DNA of 64,000 nucleotides from NCBI RefSeq assembly GCF_039673065.1, contig NZ_JBDJKW010000012.1, positions 1-64,000 of the forward strand, written 5' to 3'. Both the position numbers and the translations under genes were made by a program. The notes under the pieces were generated by a model, which had not been told where the DNA came from, searched no databases, and saw only the letters and a list, made by a program, of their open reading frames with translations. Every line of letters begins with the position of its first letter. Positions within the stretch are counted from its first letter, which is position 1. Shown here one piece after another: positions 1-8,660 of the stretch. The DNA is from Allobosea sp039673065. Its GTDB lineage: Bacteria; Pseudomonadota; Alphaproteobacteria; Rhizobiales; Beijerinckiaceae.

Positions 1-1
1 G

Positions 2-1558
2 CGCGACCTCGCCGCGCTCGGCGCCGGGCTCGACGCGGCCCGCGGCGTCGCCGCCGCGCTGCTGCGCCATGGCGAGATCCCCGACGAGCTGCGCGAGGCG
101 GCGCTGGCGCTCGGCCGCACCGATCCCGACCTCGCGCCGCGCCTGGCCGCGACGCTGGCCGAGGAGTTGCCGCTGATCCGCCGCGACGGGCGCTTCGTGC
201 GCGAGGGCTTCGACCCGACGCTCGACGAGTTGCGGCTGCTGCAGGTCGATTCGCGCAAGGTCATCGCCCAGCTGCAGGCGCGCTACGCCGCCGAGACCGG
301 CTGCCGCACCCTGCGCATCAAGCACAATTCCATGCTCGGCTATTTCGTCGAGGTGCCGCAGGCGGCCGGCGAGGAGTTCCTCAAGGAGCCCTGGCGCTCG
401 GTGTTCGTGCATCGCCAGACCATGTCGGACGCGATGCGCTTCTCCTCGGTCGAGCTCGGCGAGCTCGAGGCCAAGATCGCCTCGGCCGCCGACCGGGCGC
501 TGAAGCGCGAGCTGGCGATCTTCGCAAGCCTCGCCGAGGCAGTTCTGGCGCAGGCCGAGCCGATCAAGGCCGCCGCCCAGGCGCTGGCGGCGATCGACGT
601 CGCCGCGGCGCTGGCCGAGCTCGCGGCCGAGGGCGGCTGGACGCGCCCGCTGGTCGACGACAGCGCCGCCTTCGCCATCAAGGCCGGGCGTCATCCCGTG
701 GTCGAGGCGGCGCTGCGGCGCGAGGGCCAGCCCTTCGTCGCCAATGACAGCGACCTCTCCGCCGCCGCCAAGGGCCGCGACGGGCAGATCTGCCTGATCA
801 CCGGTCCCAACATGGCGGGTAAGTCGACCTTCCTGCGCCAGAATGCCCTGATCGCCGTGCTCGCCCAGATGGGCGCCTTCGTCCCTGCGGAGAAGGCGCA
901 TATCGGCGTGGTCGACCGGCTGTTCTCGCGCGTCGGCGCCGCCGACGACCTCGCGCGCGGTCGCTCGACCTTCATGGTCGAGATGGTCGAGACCGCCGCG
1001 ATCCTCAACCAGGCCGGCCCGCGCGCCCTCGTCATCCTCGACGAGATCGGCCGCGGCACCGCGACCTTCGACGGGCTTTCGATCGCCTGGGCCGCGATCG
1101 AGCACCTGCACGAGGGCAATCGCTGCCGCGCGCTCTTCGCCACGCATTATCACGAGCTGACCGCATTGGCCGACCGGCTGGAGCGCGTCACCAATGCGAC
1201 GGTGCGCGTCACCGAGTGGAAGGGCGAGGTCGTCTTCCTGCACGAGGTCGTGCCGGGCGCCGCCGACCGCTCCTACGGCATCCAGGTCGCCAAGCTCGCC
1301 GGCCTGCCGCCCGCCGTGGTCGAGCGGGCGCGCGCCATCCTGTCGGAGCTGGAGAAGAGCGAGCGTGAGAAGCCGGTGGCCGCGCTGGTCGACGATCTGC
1401 CGCTCTTCGCGGCACAGCTGCGGGCGCCGCCGCCGCCGGCACCTGTGGCCGAAGCCGGGCCGGACCGGCTGCGCGAGGCGCTGTCCGGGCTCGATCCCGA
1501 CGAGATGACCCCGCGCGATGCGCTGGAGGCGCTCTATCGCCTGAAGGCGCTCGGCTGA
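2..1558 (+). CDS. mutS: DNA mismatch repair protein MutS (C-terminal part, 5' end outside window)
   Basis: The reading frame is open from base 2, so the gene starts upstream of the window; the TTG at 167 is an internal Leu codon. About 518 residues of the expected roughly 900 are present: the end of the core/lever region, the clamp and the full ATPase domain. The Walker A motif GPNMAGKST is encoded near 803-829, followed by the Walker B/signature DEIGRGT and the ATHYHELT segment, all diagnostic of MutS. MutS recognises mismatches and recruits MutL. The extreme C-terminus keeps the short helical segment typical of dimer/tetramer formation. It converges on grpE across a 52-base gap holding a hairpin. 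Confidence 0.97.
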   Translation, partial: RDLAALGAGLDAARGVAAALLRHGEIPDELREAALALGRTDPDLAPRLAATLAEELPLIRRDGRFVREGFDPTLDELRLLQVDSRKVIAQLQARYAAETGCRTLRIKHNSMLGYFVEVPQAAGEEFLKEPWRSVFVHRQTMSDAMRFSSVELGELEAKIASAADRALKRELAIFASLAEAVLAQAEPIKAAAQALAAIDVAAALAELAAEGGWTRPLVDDSAAFAIKAGRHPVVEAALRREGQPFVANDSDLSAAAKGRDGQICLITGPNMAGKSTFLRQNALIAVLAQMGAFVPAEKAHIGVVDRLFSRVGAADDLARGRSTFMVEMVETAAILNQAGPRALVILDEIGRGTATFDGLSIAWAAIEHLHEGNRCRALFATHYHELTALADRLERVTNATVRVTEWKGEVVFLHEVVPGAADRSYGIQVAKLAGLPPAVVERARAILSELEKSEREKPVAALVDDLPLFAAQLRAPPPPAPVAEAGPDRLREALSGLDPDEMTPRDALEALYRLKALG

Positions 1559-1574
1559 GGCGCCGGGCGCCGGG

Positions 1575-1596
1575 CGGGAGCGGCTTGCCGCTCCCG
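1575..1596. terminator. Hairpin between convergent mutS and grpE
   Basis: A perfect 9-bp stem (1575-1583 with 1588-1596) and a 4-base CTTG loop sit between the stop codons of mutS and grpE. There is no T-tract on either side, so it may be a weak bidirectional terminator or only an RNA 3'-end stabiliser. Confidence 0.45.
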
Positions 1597-1610
1597 GTGA
1601 CGTCGCCGGC

Positions 1611-2213
1611 TCAGGAGGCCTGGCCTTCGCCGCCCTCCTGCGGGGCGGGCTTCGGCGCGCCGGCCGAGACACCGACCAGCGCCGGGCGCAGCACGCGCTC
1701 GCCGATGCTGTAGCCGGTCTGGATCACCTTGGAGACCAGGCCCTTGGCCAGCGTCTCGTCGGGCGCCTCGAACATCGCCTGGTGCATGTTCGGGTCGAAC
1801 TTCTCGCCCTGCGGGTCGATCTTGCGCACGCCATGGCGCTCCAGCGTCTTGAGCAGCTCGCGCTCTGTCAGCTCGACGCCCTCGACGATCGCCTTCAGCG
1901 CGCCCTCGGCGCCCTCCGGCACGTTCTCCAGCGCGCGGCGCAGATTGTCGGCGGAGCCAAGCAGGTCGCGGGCGAAGCTCGTCACCGCATAGGCCTTGGC
2001 GTCGGCGATCTCGCGCTCGGTGCGCCGGCGCAGGTTCTCCATCTCGGCGAGGGTGCGCAGCAGCTTGTCCTTGAGGTCGTCGCGCTCGGCCTCGATCGCC
2101 GCCAGCGCCTCGGCGGCCTGCGCCTCGGTGCCCTCGGTTGCGGTCTCGGGGGTGGGATCGTCCATCGCGGGGTTCTGCGTCATCGCGTCATCCGGCTCCA
2201 AATCGGCTGCCAT
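1611..2213 (-). CDS. grpE: Nucleotide exchange factor GrpE
   Basis: A 200-residue protein, the usual GrpE size, that accelerates ADP release from DnaK in the cytosolic Hsp70 cycle. It has an acidic, low-complexity N-terminus, a long coiled-coil helix (about residues 38-95, including ENLRRRTEREI), and the C-terminal beta domain with the family pattern KFDPNMHQAMF and GYSIGERVLRPALV. The ATG at 2213 is used; a second ATG lies 10 codons in. An RpoH-like promoter lies about 40 bases upstream. In many rhizobia grpE is beside hrcA, but here hrcA is over 50 kb away and no CIRCE operator was seen, which points to sigma-32 rather than HrcA control. Confidence 0.96.
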   Translation of the reverse strand: MAADLEPDDAMTQNPAMDDPTPETATEGTEAQAAEALAAIEAERDDLKDKLLRTLAEMENLRRRTEREIADAKAYAVTSFARDLLGSADNLRRALENVPEGAEGALKAIVEGVELTERELLKTLERHGVRKIDPQGEKFDPNMHQAMFEAPDETLAKGLVSKVIQTGYSIGERVLRPALVGVSAGAPKPAPQEGGEGQAS

Positions 2214-2252
2214 GCCGGAGCGGCGTCGAGCGCCGCTTCCGTTCCGTCGCCG

Positions 2253-2281
2253 ATATCGGCTTTCGAGGGGGCGAAATCAAG
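2253..2281 (-). promoter_or_regulatory. Candidate RpoH (sigma-32) promoter of grpE
   Basis: Read on the minus strand: CTTGAT (2276-2281), 17-base spacer, CGATAT (2253-2258), about 40 bases before the grpE ATG. This fits the CTTG... -35 and ...TAT -10 pattern of alphaproteobacterial heat-shock promoters. Assigned by eye. Confidence 0.45.
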
Positions 2282-5084
2282 CACGCGCCGGCGCGCGGCC
2301 CTTGGCCCCCGGGACTTTCTGGAGTTCGAGGTTGAACACGGCGAGCAGCGCCTGGCGGATCACCAGCTGGCGCCCCGTCGAGGTGATCTTCGCCCCCGTC
2401 AGGTCGGTGACGTAGAACACATCGACCGCCTTCTCGCCGAAGGTGGCGATATGGGCCGAGGCGATGTTGAGGTTGAGCTTCCCGATCGCGGTGGTCAGGT
2501 CGTAGAGCAGGCCCGGCCGGTCGAGGCCCGAGACCTCGAGCACCGAATGGCGGGCCGAGAGCACGTTGTCGATGATCACCTCGGGCGCGAGCTGGAAGGT
2601 CTGGCCGCGCGGCGGCGGGGCGCGGCGCTGCTCGACTAGGTCGGCGATGCGGATCTCGCCCTTCAGTGCCCGCTCGATCGCGGCGGCGATGCGCTCGCCG
2701 CGGCGCATCTCGTCCTCGTCCTGCTCGAAGGCGCGCGACAGGAAGATGGTGTCGAGCACCAGCCCGTCGCTGGTGGTGAAGATCTGCGCGTCGACGATGT
2801 TGCCACCGCCGGCCGCGCAGGCGCCGGTGATGATGGCGAGCAGGCGCGGATGGTCGGGCGCCAGGATGGTCAGCTCGGTCACGCCGCGGAAGCGGTCGGT
2901 GACGACGCGGGTGGCGGTGGTGCGCCCCGCGCGCTCCGCCTCGCGCAGGAAGCGGGCGTGCAGCTCCTGCCGCTCGGGATCGACCTTGATCCAGTAGGCC
3001 GGGTAGTGGCGGGCGAGATAGGCCTCGCGCTCCTGCGGCGTCCAGTCGGTCAGCCGCGCTTCCAGCGCCGCCTGCTTGTGGCCGACGCGCGCCTTGCGCT
3101 CGATGGCGGAATGGCCGCCGGCCAGCACCATCTCGGTCTCGTAGTAGAGCGTGCGCAGCAATTCGCCCTTCCAGCCGTTCCAGACCCCGGGGCCGACCGC
3201 CTTGATGTCGGCCACCGTCAGCACCAGCAGCAGCTTCAGCCGTTCCAATGTCTGAACGATGCCGGCGAAGCTCTCGATCGTCTTCGGGTCGCCGAGATCG
3301 CGGCTCTGGGCGGTGGTCGACATCACCAGGTGGTTCTCGACCAGCCAGGCGACCGTCCCGGTCTGCGCCTCCGTCAGCCCCAGCCGCGGGCCGAGCTTGC
3401 GGGCGATCTTCGCCCCGGCGATCGAATGGTCCTCCGGCCGGCCCTTGGCGATGTCGTGCAGGAAGACCGCGACATAGAGCGCGCGCCGGTTGGCGATGCC
3501 CGGGAAGATCGCATTGGCGAGCGGATGCTCGGCCTCCAGCGCCCCGGCGTCGATCTCGGCCAGGATGCCGATCGCGCGGATCAGGTGCTCGTCCACCGTG
3601 TAGTGATGATACATGTTGAACTGCATCATCGCGACGACCCGGCCGAAATCCGGGATGAAGCGCCCGAGCAGCCCGGATTCGTTCATGCGGCGCAGCACGA
3701 TCTCGGGCGAGCGCCGCGCCGTCAGGATCTCGAGGAAGATGCGGTTGGCCTCGCGGCTGGCGCGCAGCTGCGCCGAGACCAGCCCGAGCGACTGCGTCAC
3801 CAGCCGGCTGGTGTCGGGATGGATGGCGAGGTCGTCGCGGCTGGCGATCTCGTAGAGCCGCAGCAGGTTGACGGGATCGCGCCGGAAGGCCTCGTCGTCG
3901 ATCACCGCCAGCCGCTGGCTCCGCAGCGTGAAGTCGGGATGGCCGAGCGCCCGCACGCGGCGGCGCTTGGCGATCGAGCCGATCAGCCGGCTCAGCGTGG
4001 CGCGGGGCTTCTGCTGGCGTGCCTCCAGCTCGGCGCAGACGATGGCGGTCAGGTCGCCGACATCCTTGGCGACGAGGAAATACGCCTTCATGAAGCGCTC
4101 GACCGGGGCCTGGCCCGAGCGCCCGGCATAGCCGATCGCCGCCGCGACCTGGCGCTGCAGGTCGAAGGAGAGCCGCTCCTCGGCGCGCCCGGTGATGAAG
4201 TGCAGCCAGCAGCGCACCCGCCAGAGGAACTCCTCCGAGCGCTGGAACATCCGGAATTCGCGCTGGTCGAACAGCCCGGCCTCGACCAGCTCGGCCGCGT
4301 CGCCGACGCGATAGGCGTATTTCGCGATCCAGAACAGGGTGTTGAGGTCGCGCAGCCCGCCCTTGCCGTCCTTGACGTTGGGCTCGACCAGGTAGCGCGA
4401 GGCGCCGGCGCGCGCCACGCGGGTCTCGCGCTCGGCCAGCTTCGCCTCGGTGAACGCGGCGGCGCTGCCCTCGACCACCTCGGCGCCGTAGCGCGCCGTC
4501 ATCTCGCGGAACAAGGCGGCGTCGCCGGTGACCAGCCGCGCCTCCAGCAGCGCGGTGCGGATCGTCATGTCGCCGCGCGCCTCGCGGATGCAGTCGTCGA
4601 TCGAGCGCACCGAATGGCCGACCTTCAGCTTCAGGTCCCAGAGCGGGTAGAGCATCGCCTCGACCACGCTCTCGCCCCAGGCGGTCTGCTTGTCGGGGAA
4701 GAGGAAGAGCAGGTCGACGTCCGAACCCGGCGCGAGCGTGCCGCGGCCATAGCCGCCGACCGCGACGATGGCGATGCGCTCGCCCGAGGACGGGTTGTCG
4801 ACCGGGTAGAAGTGCCGGGTGGCGGCGACGTGCAGGGCGCAGACCACCGCATCCATCACCGCCGAGAGCCGGCGCGCGCAATTCAGCCCGTTGCGGGTGC
4901 GGGCCAGCAGCTCGCGCGCCGCGGCATGGCCGTCGTCGAGGCTCGCCCTGAGCGAGGCGACCAGGGCTGCGCGCAGCGCGTCGCGCTCGCAGACAGGGAT
5001 GGCGCGGGCCAGGCCCTGCACGGCGGCGGCCGGGTCGGCGGTGAGCTCGGACAGGCGGAAACGGGCGGCGTCGGTGGCGGGCAC
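2277..5084 (-). CDS. glnD: Bifunctional [protein-PII] uridylyltransferase/uridylyl-removing enzyme GlnD
   Basis: A 935-residue GlnD, the sensor that uridylylates PII proteins when glutamine is low and removes UMP when it is high. Domains in order: nucleotidyltransferase with GGYGRG and SDVD (about residues 110-124); a linker domain; an HD domain (about 480-600, with HDIAKGRPEDHS); and two ACT domains (about 710-790 and 830-910), the second containing SGLDRPGLLYDLTTAIGKLNLNI-like sequence. All signature residues of both activities look intact. Its start faces the riboswitch-controlled ABC operon across a 290-base AT-richer region. In the same window rpoN and ptsN also belong to nitrogen control. 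Confidence 0.97.
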   Translation of the reverse strand: MPATDAARFRLSELTADPAAAVQGLARAIPVCERDALRAALVASLRASLDDGHAAARELLARTRNGLNCARRLSAVMDAVVCALHVAATRHFYPVDNPSSGERIAIVAVGGYGRGTLAPGSDVDLLFLFPDKQTAWGESVVEAMLYPLWDLKLKVGHSVRSIDDCIREARGDMTIRTALLEARLVTGDAALFREMTARYGAEVVEGSAAAFTEAKLAERETRVARAGASRYLVEPNVKDGKGGLRDLNTLFWIAKYAYRVGDAAELVEAGLFDQREFRMFQRSEEFLWRVRCWLHFITGRAEERLSFDLQRQVAAAIGYAGRSGQAPVERFMKAYFLVAKDVGDLTAIVCAELEARQQKPRATLSRLIGSIAKRRRVRALGHPDFTLRSQRLAVIDDEAFRRDPVNLLRLYEIASRDDLAIHPDTSRLVTQSLGLVSAQLRASREANRIFLEILTARRSPEIVLRRMNESGLLGRFIPDFGRVVAMMQFNMYHHYTVDEHLIRAIGILAEIDAGALEAEHPLANAIFPGIANRRALYVAVFLHDIAKGRPEDHSIAGAKIARKLGPRLGLTEAQTGTVAWLVENHLVMSTTAQSRDLGDPKTIESFAGIVQTLERLKLLLVLTVADIKAVGPGVWNGWKGELLRTLYYETEMVLAGGHSAIERKARVGHKQAALEARLTDWTPQEREAYLARHYPAYWIKVDPERQELHARFLREAERAGRTTATRVVTDRFRGVTELTILAPDHPRLLAIITGACAAGGGNIVDAQIFTTSDGLVLDTIFLSRAFEQDEDEMRRGERIAAAIERALKGEIRIADLVEQRRAPPPRGQTFQLAPEVIIDNVLSARHSVLEVSGLDRPGLLYDLTTAIGKLNLNIASAHIATFGEKAVDVFYVTDLTGAKITSTGRQLVIRQALLAVFNLELQKVPGAKGRAPARA

Positions 5085-5223
5085 GCGGGTGCTTTCGGCG
5101 ACAGGAGGCAGGCGAGGACCGGGAACTCGCGACGATGCCTAGCACGATCCGGGCCAGCGTCGAAATCGGTTTAAACAGAATAAAAATGTAAAATAAGGCA
5201 AAGCACGCCGTTCTCTGCGTTGT

Positions 5224-5252
5224 TTGACAAAACGAACGGATGGCCCTACGAA
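5224..5252 (+). promoter_or_regulatory. Candidate sigma-70 promoter for the ABC importer operon
   Basis: TTGACA (5224-5229), 17-base spacer, TACGAA (5247-5252). The -35 is perfect and the -10 weak. It would start transcription a few bases before the SAM-II-like aptamer, as expected for a riboswitch leader. Confidence 0.45.
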
Positions 5253-5257
5253 ACGGA

Positions 5258-5312
5258 TACGCGCCGATTTGAGCCACCAGCTTGCGGGCGCGAAACAAGT
5301 GCAGCTAAAGCG
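5258..5312 (+). promoter_or_regulatory. SAM-II riboswitch aptamer
   Basis: The leader carries the ordered blocks of the alphaproteobacterial SAM-II class: stem strand CGCGCC (5260-5265), GATTTG (5266-5271), CTTGC (5281-5285), second stem strand GGCGCG (5287-5292), AAACAAG (5293-5299), then GCTAAAG (5304-5310). P1 is a perfect 6-bp helix; CTTG can pair with CAAG (5296-5299) to make the H-type pseudoknot. The GATTT and GCTAAA blocks are the ones that form the SAM-binding triplex in the known structure. Family identity is by recognition of the conserved blocks, not by a covariance search. It implies repression of the downstream importer when S-adenosylmethionine is high. Confidence 0.82.
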
Positions 5313-5340
5313 TGGGGCGACGGGCCGCTTCGAGGCTCGA

Positions 5341-5368
5341 TCCCTCCGCAGGATCAGACCAGGAGGGA
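5341..5368 (+). promoter_or_regulatory. Shine-Dalgarno-sequestering hairpin downstream of the SAM-II element
   Basis: TCCCTCC (5341-5347) is the exact complement of GGAGGGA (5362-5368), which is the ribosome binding site 7-8 bases before the ATG at 5375; the loop is 14 bases. This offers a ready translational off-state for the riboswitch. The link between aptamer and hairpin is inference. Confidence 0.55.
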
Positions 5369-5374
5369 CCGCCC

Positions 5375-6355
5375 ATGTTCGTTTCATCGACCCGCCGCAT
5401 CCTCGTCGCCGGCCTCGCCGCCGCGAGCCTCGCCGGGCTTCTGCCCGTCGCCGCCGCCCGCGCCCAGGGGCCGAAGGAGGTGCGGATCGACTATGCCACC
5501 TACAACCCCGTCAGCCTCGTGCTGAAGGAGCGCGGCCTGCTCGAGAAGGCGCTCGCGCCCGACGGCATCACGGTGCGCTGGGTCCAGTCCGCCGGCTCGA
5601 ACAAGGCGCTGGAATTCCTCAATGCCGGCTCGCTCGATTTCGGCTCGACCGCCGGCGCCGCCGCCCTGATCGGCCGGATCAACGGCAATCCGATCAAGTC
5701 GATCTACGTCTACTCCCGCCCGGAATGGACCGCGCTGGTCACCGGCGCCAAGAGCGACGTCACCAGCGTCGCCGACCTCAAGGGCAAGCGCGTCGCCGTC
5801 ACCCGCGGCACCGATCCGCACATCTTCCTGGTGCGCGCCCTGGCCGAGGCCGGGCTGACGGAAAAGGATGTCCGCCTCGTCCTGCTCCAGCACGCCGACG
5901 GCCGGCTGGCGCTGGAGCGCGGCGACGTCGCCGCCTGGGCCGGGCTCGACCCGATGATGGCGGCCGCCGAGGTGGAATCGGGCGCGAAGCTGTTCCACCG
6001 CAAGGCGCAGGACAACACCTGGGGCGTGCTCAACGTCCGCGAAGAGTTCGCCCGGGACAATCCGGCGCTCGTCGCCAAGGTGCTCGCCGCCTATGAGCAG
6101 GCGCGCGCCGTGGCGCTGGCCGAGCCGGCGGTGGTGCGCAAGGCGCTGGTCGAGGCGACGAAGCTGCCCGAGCCGGTGATCGAGCGCCAGCTGACCCGCA
6201 CCGAGCTGACCCACAGCACGATCGGCGCCGCCCAGGCTGAGACCATCCTCGCCGCTGGGCTGGCGCTGCAGCAGGCGGGCGTGATCAAGCCCGAGGTCGA
6301 CGTGAAGGCGACCGTCGACGCGCTGATCGACCGCCGCTTCGCCGTCGGCAACTGA
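5375..6355 (+). CDS. ABC transporter substrate-binding protein, aliphatic sulfonate/taurine (NMT1/TauA-SsuA) type
   Basis: A 326-residue periplasmic binding protein. The N-terminus (STRRILVAG then a hydrophobic stretch ending VAAARA) is a signal peptide with a twin Arg that could be Tat-compatible. The mature part has the family layout: YNPVSLVLKERG, LEFLNAGSLDFGST, and DLKGKRVAVTRGT. I chose the ATG at 5375 because AGGAGGG precedes it; an upstream in-frame start at 5312 would read through the leader. First gene of a three-gene importer with permease and ATPase. The SAM-II leader suggests a ligand tied to sulfur or methionine supply. The actual substrate cannot be read from sequence. Confidence 0.9.
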   Translation: MFVSSTRRILVAGLAAASLAGLLPVAAARAQGPKEVRIDYATYNPVSLVLKERGLLEKALAPDGITVRWVQSAGSNKALEFLNAGSLDFGSTAGAAALIGRINGNPIKSIYVYSRPEWTALVTGAKSDVTSVADLKGKRVAVTRGTDPHIFLVRALAEAGLTEKDVRLVLLQHADGRLALERGDVAAWAGLDPMMAAAEVESGAKLFHRKAQDNTWGVLNVREEFARDNPALVAKVLAAYEQARAVALAEPAVVRKALVEATKLPEPVIERQLTRTELTHSTIGAAQAETILAAGLALQQAGVIKPEVDVKATVDALIDRRFAVGN

Positions 6356-6375
6356 CGCTGGAGCGGGCGCCCGCG

Positions 6376-7230
6376 ATGAGCAGCACGGTCGGGATCGCGC
6401 CGGCGGAAGCGACGCAGACCACCGCGACGCAGGCCGTCGCGGTGGCGCCGGCCCGGCGAGCCGGCCGGCTGCGCCTGCGCCTCGCCGGGCTGCTCCTGCC
6501 CGTGCTGATCGCCGCGCTCTGGGAGGCGCTGGTTGCAGCCGGCCTCGCCAATGGCCGGCTGATGCCGCCGCCCAGCGTGGTCGGCGCGACGCTGCGCGAT
6601 CTCGCGGCGAGCGGCGAGCTGTTGACCCATGCGGCGGCGACGCTCTGGCGCGTCGGCGCCGGCTTCGGCATCGGCGCGGCCGCCGGCACGGTGCTCGGCG
6701 CGCTGACCGGGGCCCTGCCGGTGGCGCGTGCCCTGCTCGACCCGACGCTGCAGGCCCTGCGCGCCATCCCCTCCATCGCCTGGGTGCCGCTCTTCATCCT
6801 CTGGTTCGGCATCTTCGAGGCCTCGAAGGTCGCGCTCATCGCGGTCGGCGTCTTCTTCCCGGTCTATCTCGGCGTCGCAGCCGCCATCCTCGGCATCGAC
6901 CGCAAGATCGTCGAGGTCGGCCGGGTCTTCCGGCTGTCGCGGCTCGCCATGGTCCGGCGCGTGCTGCTGCCCGCCATCCTGCCCGACTGGTTCACCGCGC
7001 TGCGCGGCGGGCTCGGCCTCGGCTTCATGTTCGTGGTCGCCGCCGAGATCATGGGGGCGAGCGAGGGGCTGGGCTATCTGCTGGTCGATGGCCAGCAGCT
7101 CGGCCGGCCGGATACGATCATCGCCGCCATCATCGCCTTCGCCGTGCTCGGCAAGCTGGCGGACGGGGTGCTGCTCGCCCTGACGCGCCCGCTGCTGCGC
7201 TGGCAGGACACCTCGCGGGACAGGCTGTGA
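6376..7230 (+). CDS. ABC transporter permease, SsuC/TauC type
   Basis: A 284-residue inner-membrane permease of the BPD_transp_1 family with about six membrane segments. The cytoplasmic coupling (EAA-like) loop reads GRVFRLSRLAMVRRVLLPAILP, followed by the typical segment ending SEGLGYLL. It lies 20 bases after the binding-protein gene and overlaps the ATPase gene by 4 bases (GTGA), so the three are co-transcribed and probably co-regulated by the upstream riboswitch. Confidence 0.92.
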   Translation: MSSTVGIAPAEATQTTATQAVAVAPARRAGRLRLRLAGLLLPVLIAALWEALVAAGLANGRLMPPPSVVGATLRDLAASGELLTHAAATLWRVGAGFGIGAAAGTVLGALTGALPVARALLDPTLQALRAIPSIAWVPLFILWFGIFEASKVALIAVGVFFPVYLGVAAAILGIDRKIVEVGRVFRLSRLAMVRRVLLPAILPDWFTALRGGLGLGFMFVVAAEIMGASEGLGYLLVDGQQLGRPDTIIAAIIAFAVLGKLADGVLLALTRPLLRWQDTSRDRL

Positions 7231-8021
7231 CCATGGCTGCGCTGCGCTTCGAGGCCTTGTCCAAGACCTATGCCGACGGCACGCGCGCCCTGTCGGGCAT
7301 CACGCTCGGCGTCGGGGCCGGCGAGATCCTGGCGCTGGTCGGCGGCTCGGGCTGCGGCAAGACCACGCTGCTGCGCCTCGTCGCCGGGCTAGACCGGCCG
7401 AGCGCCGGCCGCATCCTGCTCGGCGGCGCCGCCATCACCGAGCCGCGCGCCGATGTCGGGGTGATCTTCCAGGAGCCGCGGCTGTTTCCCTGGCTCAGCG
7501 TCGCCGACAATGCCGGCTTCGGCCTGGCCGACCGGCCGGCGGCCGAGCGGCGGCGCCTGGTCGAGGCGGCCCTCGAACGGGTCGGTCTCGCCGGCTACGG
7601 GCCGCGCTGGCCGCGCGAGCTCTCCGGCGGCCAGCAGCAGCGCGTCGCCATCGCGCGGGCCCTGGTGACGCGGCCGGCGCTGCTGCTGATGGACGAGCCC
7701 TTCTCGGCGCTCGACGCCACCACCCGCGCCAGCCTGCACGGCCATCTGCTCGCGCTGTGGGAGGAGAGCCGGCCGACCGTGCTGATGGTCACCCACGATG
7801 TCGAGGAGGCGGTGACGCTGGCCGACCGCATCGTGGTGATGCAGCCGCGGCCGGGCCGCGTCTTCGACGAGCTCGACAACCCGCTGGCGCGCCCGCGCGA
7901 TCCGCTCTCGCCCGCCTTCGAGGCCGGCAAGCGCGAGGTTCTGCGCGCGCTCGACCGCTCGCTGCGCGGCGAGGCGCCGCTGCAGGAGCAGGCGGCCGAG
8001 AACGCCGGCATGTGGTGGTGA
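7227..8021 (+). CDS. ABC transporter ATP-binding protein, SsuB/TauB type
   Basis: A 264-residue ATPase with Walker A GGSGCGKTT, Q-loop FQEPRLFPW, signature LSGGQQQR, Walker B LLLMDEPFSALD and switch His in VTHDVEEA. This energises the importer. The GTG at 7227 overlaps the permease stop; an ATG two codons later (7233) is an equal candidate. The order substrate protein-permease-ATPase matches many ssu/tau-like cassettes. There is no adjacent monooxygenase (SsuD or TauD), which leaves room for a non-sulfonate ligand. Confidence 0.93.
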   Translation: MTMAALRFEALSKTYADGTRALSGITLGVGAGEILALVGGSGCGKTTLLRLVAGLDRPSAGRILLGGAAITEPRADVGVIFQEPRLFPWLSVADNAGFGLADRPAAERRRLVEAALERVGLAGYGPRWPRELSGGQQQRVAIARALVTRPALLLMDEPFSALDATTRASLHGHLLALWEESRPTVLMVTHDVEEAVTLADRIVVMQPRPGRVFDELDNPLARPRDPLSPAFEAGKREVLRALDRSLRGEAPLQEQAAENAGMWW

Positions 8022-8112
8022 GCGCGGCCGGGGCGGCGACGGAGTTCCCTCGGCGCCCGGCCGGCGCTACAGCCGGCAGCAGGACATCGCCACGCGACTT
8101 CATCGAGAGGAC

Positions 8113-8628
8113 ATGATCATGGACGTCACCGCCCTGCGCGCGCTTCAGGCCCCGCTCAAGGACAAGTATCGCGACAGCCCCGACGCGGCCGTGATCACCC
8201 TCAAGGCCCGCGGCGAGCTCGACGACCAGCACATCGCCTGCAAGGTCGAGACCGGGCGCGCCATCGCCCTGGCCGGCCTGCATCCGGCCACCGGCGGCTC
8301 GGGCGCGGAACTCTGCTCCGGCGACATGCTGCTGGAGGCGCTGGTCGCCTGCGCCGGCGTGACGCTGAAGGCGGTCGCCACCGCGCTCGAGATCGAGCTG
8401 AAGCGCGGCGAGGTCCGCGCCGAGGGCGATCTCGACTTCCGCGGCACGCTCGGCGTCGCCAGGGACGCCGCCGTGGGCTTCACGGCGATCCGGCTGATCT
8501 TCGACGTCGAGACCGACGCGCCGCAAGAGAAGCTCGACACGCTGTTCAAGCTGACCGAGCGCTATTGCGTCGTGTTCCAGACCCTCAACGTCAAGCCGCA
8601 GCTCTCGGCCGCGCTCCAGCGCGGCTGA
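8113..8628 (+). CDS. OsmC family peroxiredoxin-like protein
   Basis: A 171-residue OsmC/Ohr superfamily protein. Two cysteines in the expected contexts, LVACAGVTL and RYCVVF, would be the peroxidatic and resolving residues for reducing organic hydroperoxides. GAGAGG precedes the ATG at 8113; a second ATG lies at 8119. It stands alone, about 90 bases after the ABC operon and convergent with the MFS gene. Substrate and reductant are unknown. Confidence 0.88.
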   Translation: MIMDVTALRALQAPLKDKYRDSPDAAVITLKARGELDDQHIACKVETGRAIALAGLHPATGGSGAELCSGDMLLEALVACAGVTLKAVATALEIELKRGEVRAEGDLDFRGTLGVARDAAVGFTAIRLIFDVETDAPQEKLDTLFKLTERYCVVFQTLNVKPQLSAALQRG

Positions 8629-8660
8629 GGCGGGGCCAAGGGGGCAGCTTCGGGGCAGCC

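Noticed and set aside
2850..5174. 774-residue open frame antisense to glnD
   Set aside because: High-GC genomes keep antisense frames open; composition is Arg/Gly/Ala/Asp low complexity with no domain, while glnD is fully conserved.
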